A DNA stretch of 64,000 nt, taken from contig NZ_FXTC01000014.1 in assembly GCF_900182655.1 (NCBI RefSeq), positions 1 to 64,000 on the forward strand, read 5' to 3'. The DNA comes from Chryseobacterium rhizoplanae. Lineage in GTDB: Bacteria; Bacteroidota; Bacteroidia; Flavobacteriales; Weeksellaceae. Below, one piece after another: positions 60,257 through 64,000 of the stretch (the stretch's first letter is position 1; every line of letters starts with the position of its first letter). Below the pieces are notes generated by a model, which worked only from the letters and a program-made list of their open reading frames with translations, made no database searches and was not told where the DNA came from. Position numbers and translations under genes: made by a program.

Positions 60257-60835
60257 ATGGAACTAAAAGAAAAACAGAGAAAAATATTAGACGTAGCAGT
60301 AGAGCTTTTCAAAGAGAAAGGGTATATGGGGAGTTCTGTAAGAGATCTGGCTACGAAACTCAATATCAAGGCAGCATCGCTGTATGCACACATCCGTTCA
60401 AAGGAAGAAATTCTGGAATGGATTTGTTTTGGCATTGCTCAGGAGTTTTTCGATGAACTTCAGGAAGTAAAAAACACAGATATTGCCCCAAGGGAAAAAC
60501 TGAACCTGCTACTGGATAAGCATCTTTCCGTAGTTCTTAAAAACCGCGATGTTACTCACATTTATTCTAATGAATGGAGGCATCTGGAAGAGAAGCTTCC
60601 CGAATTTGTAGAGCTGAGAAAAAGATATCAACAGGAAGTAGAAAAGCTTATTTCCGAAATCTATACTGCAGAAAACTGGGAACTTAAATCACCATCATTT
60701 ACCACAAGATTTATTCTTCATACTTTAAACAATTCTTATTTCTGGTTCAAAAGAAGCAGCGATTCTACTGATGAAATTACAGATGAAATCAGGGAGAAAA
60801 TCCTTTTTGGTCTTATTGGAAATCAGAAAAATTAA
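60257..60835 (+). CDS. TetR-family regulator, probable PaaR
   Basis: 192 residues. N-terminal TetR helix-turn-helix (RKILDVAVELFKEKGYMGSSVRDLATKLNIKAASLYAHIRSKEEIL), C-terminal ligand-binding domain with FGIAQEFFDELQEV and TRFILHTLNNSYFWFKR. Its place directly upstream of paaK, and the inverted repeat just before paaK, indicate a repressor of phenylacetate degradation released by phenylacetyl-CoA, as known for TetR-type PaaR proteins. The role is inferred from context. Confidence 0.88.
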   Translation: MELKEKQRKILDVAVELFKEKGYMGSSVRDLATKLNIKAASLYAHIRSKEEILEWICFGIAQEFFDELQEVKNTDIAPREKLNLLLDKHLSVVLKNRDVTHIYSNEWRHLEEKLPEFVELRKRYQQEVEKLISEIYTAENWELKSPSFTTRFILHTLNNSYFWFKRSSDSTDEITDEIREKILFGLIGNQKN

Positions 60836-60844
60836 ACACTTCTT

Positions 60845-60924
60845 TGTCTTTCTGACGAAGGAAGAATCTCATTAAGCATTTTTAATTAGATTCTTCACTG
60901 CACTTCGTTTCGTTCAGAATGACA
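60845..60924. repeat. Palindromic dispersed repeat between paaR and paaK
   Basis: TGTCTTTCTGACGAAGGAAGAATCT (left, in part) and AGATTCTTC...TTCGTTCAGAATGACA (right) are inverted partners around an AT-rich centre. Sequences of this GAATCTTC/AGAATGACA type are familiar dispersed intergenic elements in Bacteroidota. It can also act as a terminator-like hairpin for the regulator. Confidence 0.6.
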
Positions 60925-60987
60925 GATACCGTTATAAACCACTTTTCTTATTTAGAATCATTCAAAATGTGACAAAAGTCATAAAAA

Positions 60988-61019
60988 TTTTGCCAGCTTG
61001 TAAAATCTTTTTAAATTTA
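60988..61019 (+). promoter_or_regulatory. paaK operon promoter
   Basis: TTTTG (60988-60992), 19 bases, then TAAATTTA (61012-61019), one mismatch from TAnnTTTG. The expected start of transcription falls at about 61026, within the inverted repeat at 61023-61036. Confidence 0.6.
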
Positions 61020-61022
61020 CAC

Positions 61023-61036
61023 CTAACAAATGTTAG
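61023..61036 (+). promoter_or_regulatory. Probable PaaR operator CTAACAAATGTTAG
   Basis: CTAACA and TGTTAG are inverted partners separated by AA. It overlaps the expected transcription start of paaK and lies 9 bases before the ATG. The pattern matches, at all specified positions except the central G/C pair, the CNAACGNNCGTTNG operator that I recall for the Thermus thermophilus PaaR. Confidence 0.65.
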
Positions 61037-61044
61037 TTAGTTTT

Positions 61045-62361
61045 ATGGATTTTGCAGTTGAATATCTGGAGCTGGGTCAGTTGAGACAGCTTCAATCCGA
61101 CCGGTTGATGAGTTTGATCAGCTACTTGGGAGAGAAATCGGAATTTTATAAAAAGAAATTTGATGAATTACAAATATCTCCACAGGATATAAGGTCGATT
61201 GAAGATATCAGGAAACTTCCTATTACTTACAAACAGGATTTAAGAGATAACTATCCATTTGGTTTATTTACCGTTCCTAAGAATGAACTTCAGCGTATTC
61301 ACTGTTCAAGTGGAACAACAGGAAAACCAACGGTGGTAGGATATACCAAAGAAGATGTGGATCTTTTCAGTGAAGTGGTGGCAAGATCTTTACACGCTGC
61401 AGGAGCGAAACCGGGAATGCAACTGCACAATGCGTATGGGTATGGAATTTTCACAGGAGGATTAGGACTTCATTACGGAGCAGAAAAACTGGGGATGAGT
61501 GTTCTTCCTATTTCGGGAGGAATGACGGCGAGACAGGTAGATCTCATTGTAGACTTTAAGCCTGAAGTGATTTGCTGCTCTCCATCCTATGCTTTGACTA
61601 TTGCGGATGAATTTGCCAAAAGAGGAATTTCTGCAGATGAAATCAGTCTGAAGTATGCTGTGCTGGGCTCAGAGCCATGGACAGAAATTATCAGAGGTCA
61701 CATTGAAGAAAAATTAGGAGTTCATGCAACTAATATCTATGGATTGAGCGAAATTATCGGTCCGGGAGTTTCAATGGAAGATTTCGAAGAAAAAGGAGGT
61801 TCTTATATCTGGGAAGATCATTTTTATCCTGAAATTTTAGATCCGGTTACGAAACAGCCGGTTCCTTTCGGAGAAGAAGGTGTATTGGTGATTACAACAT
61901 TAACGAAAAAAGCAATGCCGCTGCTTCGTTACTGGACCAATGATATCACAAGCCTTTACTATGATGAAAATGCCAAAAGAACAATGGTGAAAATGAAACC
62001 TATTGTCGGAAGAGCAGATGATATGCTGATCGTAAGAGGAGTAAATGTCTATCCAAGCCAGATTGAGGAAGCTTTCTCTTATGTGGAAGGAGTGGTTCCC
62101 AATTACTATCTGACGCCTATTGAAAAAGAACATATGTGTGTCGCTTTGGATATTGATGTTGAAATTGATGATGAGCTGGTAAAGACACAGAAAATAGAAG
62201 CAAATACCGATGATTATTTTAATTTTGTCGGAAACTTCGGAAAAAACATAGAAAACGAAATAAAAAAACGGGTAGGAATCACCACGAAAGTAAAAGTTCA
62301 TGCCCAGGACAGCCTGCCGAAGTGCGAAGGTGGAAAAATTAATAGAATACTTAAAAAATAA
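61045..62361 (+). CDS. paaK: Phenylacetate-CoA ligase
   Basis: 438 residues from the ATG at 61045; the longer frame would begin inside the operator (61030). The adenylate-forming signature is SSGTTGKPTVVGYT, followed by LGSEPW and YGLSEIIGPGVSMEDF. The C-terminal domain with IVGRADDMLIVRGVNVYPSQIEEAF and CEGGKINRILKK is typical of PaaK. It activates phenylacetate with ATP and CoA as the first step of the aerobic pathway. It is the first gene of an operon whose next gene it overlaps by one base. Confidence 0.95.
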   Translation: MDFAVEYLELGQLRQLQSDRLMSLISYLGEKSEFYKKKFDELQISPQDIRSIEDIRKLPITYKQDLRDNYPFGLFTVPKNELQRIHCSSGTTGKPTVVGYTKEDVDLFSEVVARSLHAAGAKPGMQLHNAYGYGIFTGGLGLHYGAEKLGMSVLPISGGMTARQVDLIVDFKPEVICCSPSYALTIADEFAKRGISADEISLKYAVLGSEPWTEIIRGHIEEKLGVHATNIYGLSEIIGPGVSMEDFEEKGGSYIWEDHFYPEILDPVTKQPVPFGEEGVLVITTLTKKAMPLLRYWTNDITSLYYDENAKRTMVKMKPIVGRADDMLIVRGVNVYPSQIEEAFSYVEGVVPNYYLTPIEKEHMCVALDIDVEIDDELVKTQKIEANTDDYFNFVGNFGKNIENEIKKRVGITTKVKVHAQDSLPKCEGGKINRILKK

Positions 62362-63446
62362 TGAATTCATTTTATAAACTTAAAACAGTTAAAGTTCAGA
62401 AAGATACTTCCGAAGCCGTTAGTGTGGCGGTGGAAATCCCTGAAGAACTGAAAGATAAGTTCAGGTTCAAACAAGGACAGTATCTGAATTTCCGAATGAT
62501 GATCAACGGAAATGAGGAAAGACGTTCTTACTCTATCTGTAATGCTCCGAGTGAAAAAAGCAATACACTGGAAGTATTGGTGAAGTTGCTTGAGGGTGGA
62601 AAAGTATCGGGCTATTTCAATGAACATCTCCACATGGATGAAATTCTGGAAGTAATGCCTCCAATGGGTGGTTTTAATACCTCTTATCATCCTACCAATG
62701 TAAAAACTTATGTTGGTTTGGCTGCAGGAAGCGGGATTACCCCTGTTTTATCCAATATTAAAGAAAGCCTTTATCAGGAACCTAACAGTAATGCTTACCT
62801 GTTCTACAGCAACAGAAGCATGAATCATATTTTAAGAAAAGCTGAAATAGATAGACTGGTAGAACATTTCAATGGAAGGCTGAAAGTTATTTATCTGGTA
62901 AGCCGTGAAAAACATGAAGATCCGGTTTTTGAAGGAAGAATTTCTGCTGAAAAACTAGAACAGTTATTTGAAAGATACACAGATATCGACGTAAGAGAAG
63001 CTACTTATTTCATCTGCGGACCTGCAGAAATGATCAAGGGGATCGCAGACTATCTGAAAAAAGATAAAAAAGTACCTGCTATCCAGGTGTTATTTGAGTA
63101 TTTCACCGCTCCGGATGAAGAAAATACGGAGGAAATGAGTGATGAATTCAAGGCCATTGCCAATATTGAAAGTATGGTAACGGTAATTATTGATGATGAT
63201 GAATATTCGTTCCACCTTAATTCTAAAAAAGAGAGTATCTTAGATAAAGCATTGAAAGACAATCTTCCTGTGCCTTTTGCATGTAAAGGAGGAGTGTGCT
63301 GTACGTGTAAAGCGGAAGTTTTGGAAGGAGAAGTTTTCATGGAGAAAAACTACGCACTTACCGAAGAAGAAGTAGCCAGAGGCTTCGTTCTTACCTGTCA
63401 ATGTCACCCGACAACGAATGTGGTGATGCTTAATTATGATGTTTAA
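62361..63446 (+). CDS. paaE: Phenylacetyl-CoA epoxidase, reductase subunit PaaE
   Basis: 361 residues; the ATG shares the final A of the paaK stop. FAD-binding reductase domain (RRSYSICNAP, about 50-60; GLAAGSGITPVLSNI for NAD(P)H), and a C-terminal plant-type [2Fe-2S] domain with the Cys pattern CKGGVCCTC...LTCQC. It passes electrons from NADPH to the di-iron PaaA in the ring-1,2-epoxidase complex. Gene order paaK-paaE-paaA with the reductase first is the flavobacterial arrangement, whereas E. coli has paaABCDE. Confidence 0.94.
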   Translation: MNSFYKLKTVKVQKDTSEAVSVAVEIPEELKDKFRFKQGQYLNFRMMINGNEERRSYSICNAPSEKSNTLEVLVKLLEGGKVSGYFNEHLHMDEILEVMPPMGGFNTSYHPTNVKTYVGLAAGSGITPVLSNIKESLYQEPNSNAYLFYSNRSMNHILRKAEIDRLVEHFNGRLKVIYLVSREKHEDPVFEGRISAEKLEQLFERYTDIDVREATYFICGPAEMIKGIADYLKKDKKVPAIQVLFEYFTAPDEENTEEMSDEFKAIANIESMVTVIIDDDEYSFHLNSKKESILDKALKDNLPVPFACKGGVCCTCKAEVLEGEVFMEKNYALTEEEVARGFVLTCQCHPTTNVVMLNYDV

Positions 63447-63449
63447 TTC

Positions 63450-63540
63450 AATTTGAAAATGAATTAATGTGCTAATTTGAAAATGTGACTATTGCAGATT
63501 AATTTTCAAATTGCCTAATTCTCAAATTATTAATTTCAAA
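63450..63540. repeat. AATTTGAAAATG inverted-repeat element between paaE and paaA
   Basis: AATTTGAAAATG at 63450-63461 and 63474-63485, then the inverted forms AATTTTCAAATT (63501-63512) and AATTCTCAAATT (63517-63528). From memory, this is another dispersed intergenic element in this group. In an operon it can form a strong hairpin in the mRNA. Confidence 0.6.
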
Positions 63541-63550
63541 TTCAAAAATT

Positions 63551-64000
63551 ATGGACCTAGAAAAATTTGTACAATACGTACATGACGAAAATAAAGTAGA
63601 ACCAAAAGATGTAATGCCCGATGATTACAGAAAACTATTGGTTCGTCAGATTTCACAGCACGCCCACTCTGAAATTGTAGGAATGCTGCCGGAAGCGAAC
63701 TGGATTTCAAGAGCACCTTCATTGAGAAGAAAAATGGCTCTTTTAGCTAAAGTTCAGGATGAAGCAGGTCACGGTTTATACCTTTACTCTGCTACCGAAA
63801 CTTTAGGTGACGGTACTATCAGAGCAGACAGAGACGCTACTTATGATGATATGCTGGAAGGAAAAGCGAAATATTCAAGTATTTTCAACTATCCTACCTT
63901 AAGCTGGGCAGATATAGGAGCAATCGGCTGGCTGGTAGATGGTGCTGCCATTATGAACCAGGTAATGCTGATGGGGAATTCTTATGGTCCTTATTCCAGA
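63551..64000 (+). CDS. paaA: Phenylacetyl-CoA epoxidase catalytic subunit PaaA (cut by window end)
   Basis: The first 150 codons are present, running off the right edge in frame. MDLEKFVQYVHDENKVEPKDVMPDDYRKLLVRQISQHAHSEIVGMLPEANWI and KVQDEAGHGLYLYSATETLG are typical of PaaA; the ExxH in DEAGH is the first part of the di-iron site. It epoxidises phenylacetyl-CoA in a complex with PaaB, PaaC, PaaD and PaaE. The genes for PaaB-D are expected just beyond the window. Confidence 0.95.
   Translation, partial: MDLEKFVQYVHDENKVEPKDVMPDDYRKLLVRQISQHAHSEIVGMLPEANWISRAPSLRRKMALLAKVQDEAGHGLYLYSATETLGDGTIRADRDATYDDMLEGKAKYSSIFNYPTLSWADIGAIGWLVDGAAIMNQVMLMGNSYGPYSR

Noticed and set aside
61030..61044. 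Upstream start for paaK
   Set aside because: That ATG lies inside the probable operator and overlaps the predicted transcription start; the ATG at 61045 gives the usual length.

Overview
The window looks like a chromosomal segment of a flavobacterium, most likely Chryseobacterium or a close relative. Supporting signs are low GC, promoters of the Bacteroidota type (TTTG about 19 bases before TAnnTTTG), a type IX secretion C-terminal domain, lineage-typical families (DUF2851, DUF4254, DUF4292, DUF4890, GLPGLI, M43 lipoproteins), a bacillithiol gene (bshA) and a phenylacetate cluster. The genus is an inference from family content. I saw no rRNA, tRNA, CRISPR array, prophage or transposase gene.

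Layout. 1-648 is gene-free and holds dispersed intergenic repeats. 0.7-7 kb carries a T9SS-exported protein, a 4-alpha-glucanotransferase, two small envelope proteins and ferritin. 7.1-10.3 kb is an AddA/RecB-like helicase-nuclease. 10.4-13.7 kb has three tandem paralogues with a carboxypeptidase-regulatory-like domain and a SIMPL protein. 13.9-18.9 kb (minus) is a GH3-bshA-DUF2851-PspC-GNAT run. 19.8-26.9 kb (minus) is a long envelope/housekeeping run: flippase, nucleotidyltransferase, DUF4292 lipoprotein, EnvC-like protein, TatA, DUF4254, lipoprotein, RibA. 27-36.4 kb holds dihydroorotase, a GH92 mannosidase next to a two-component system, DUF1573, a dienoyl-CoA-reductase-like SDR and an M1 peptidase.

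36.8-40.4 kb is the most unusual locus: a five-gene cytoplasmic operon with a DUF2589 protein, two unrecognised proteins, a subtilase with its own prodomain, and a 67-residue protein that looks like a free-standing copy of such a prodomain (an I9-type inhibitor). It has the composition of a protease/inhibitor-controlled system and I know of no assigned function.

40.5-48.8 kb contains a secreted EEP-family phosphatase/nuclease, a second two-component system, a GLPGLI protein, a TonB-type outer-membrane barrel protein and another M1 peptidase. ATTAACC boxes with an exact 11-base period lie upstream of both the GLPGLI and the barrel gene and suggest the regulon of the adjacent response regulator. 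48.8-57 kb holds a PAP2 phosphatase with a barrel-like C-terminal half and three M43 metalloprotease lipoproteins; between the second and third lies a four-gene operon (unknown protein, membrane protein, HisKA_3 kinase, LuxR-type regulator). 57.3-59.9 kb is clpB. 60.3 kb to the end begins a phenylacetate degradation cluster: TetR-type regulator, paaK, paaE and the first 150 codons of paaA, with a probable PaaR operator just before paaK.

Several start codons were moved downstream of the longest open frame where a promoter, an operator or a signal peptide showed that the upstream start is wrong.
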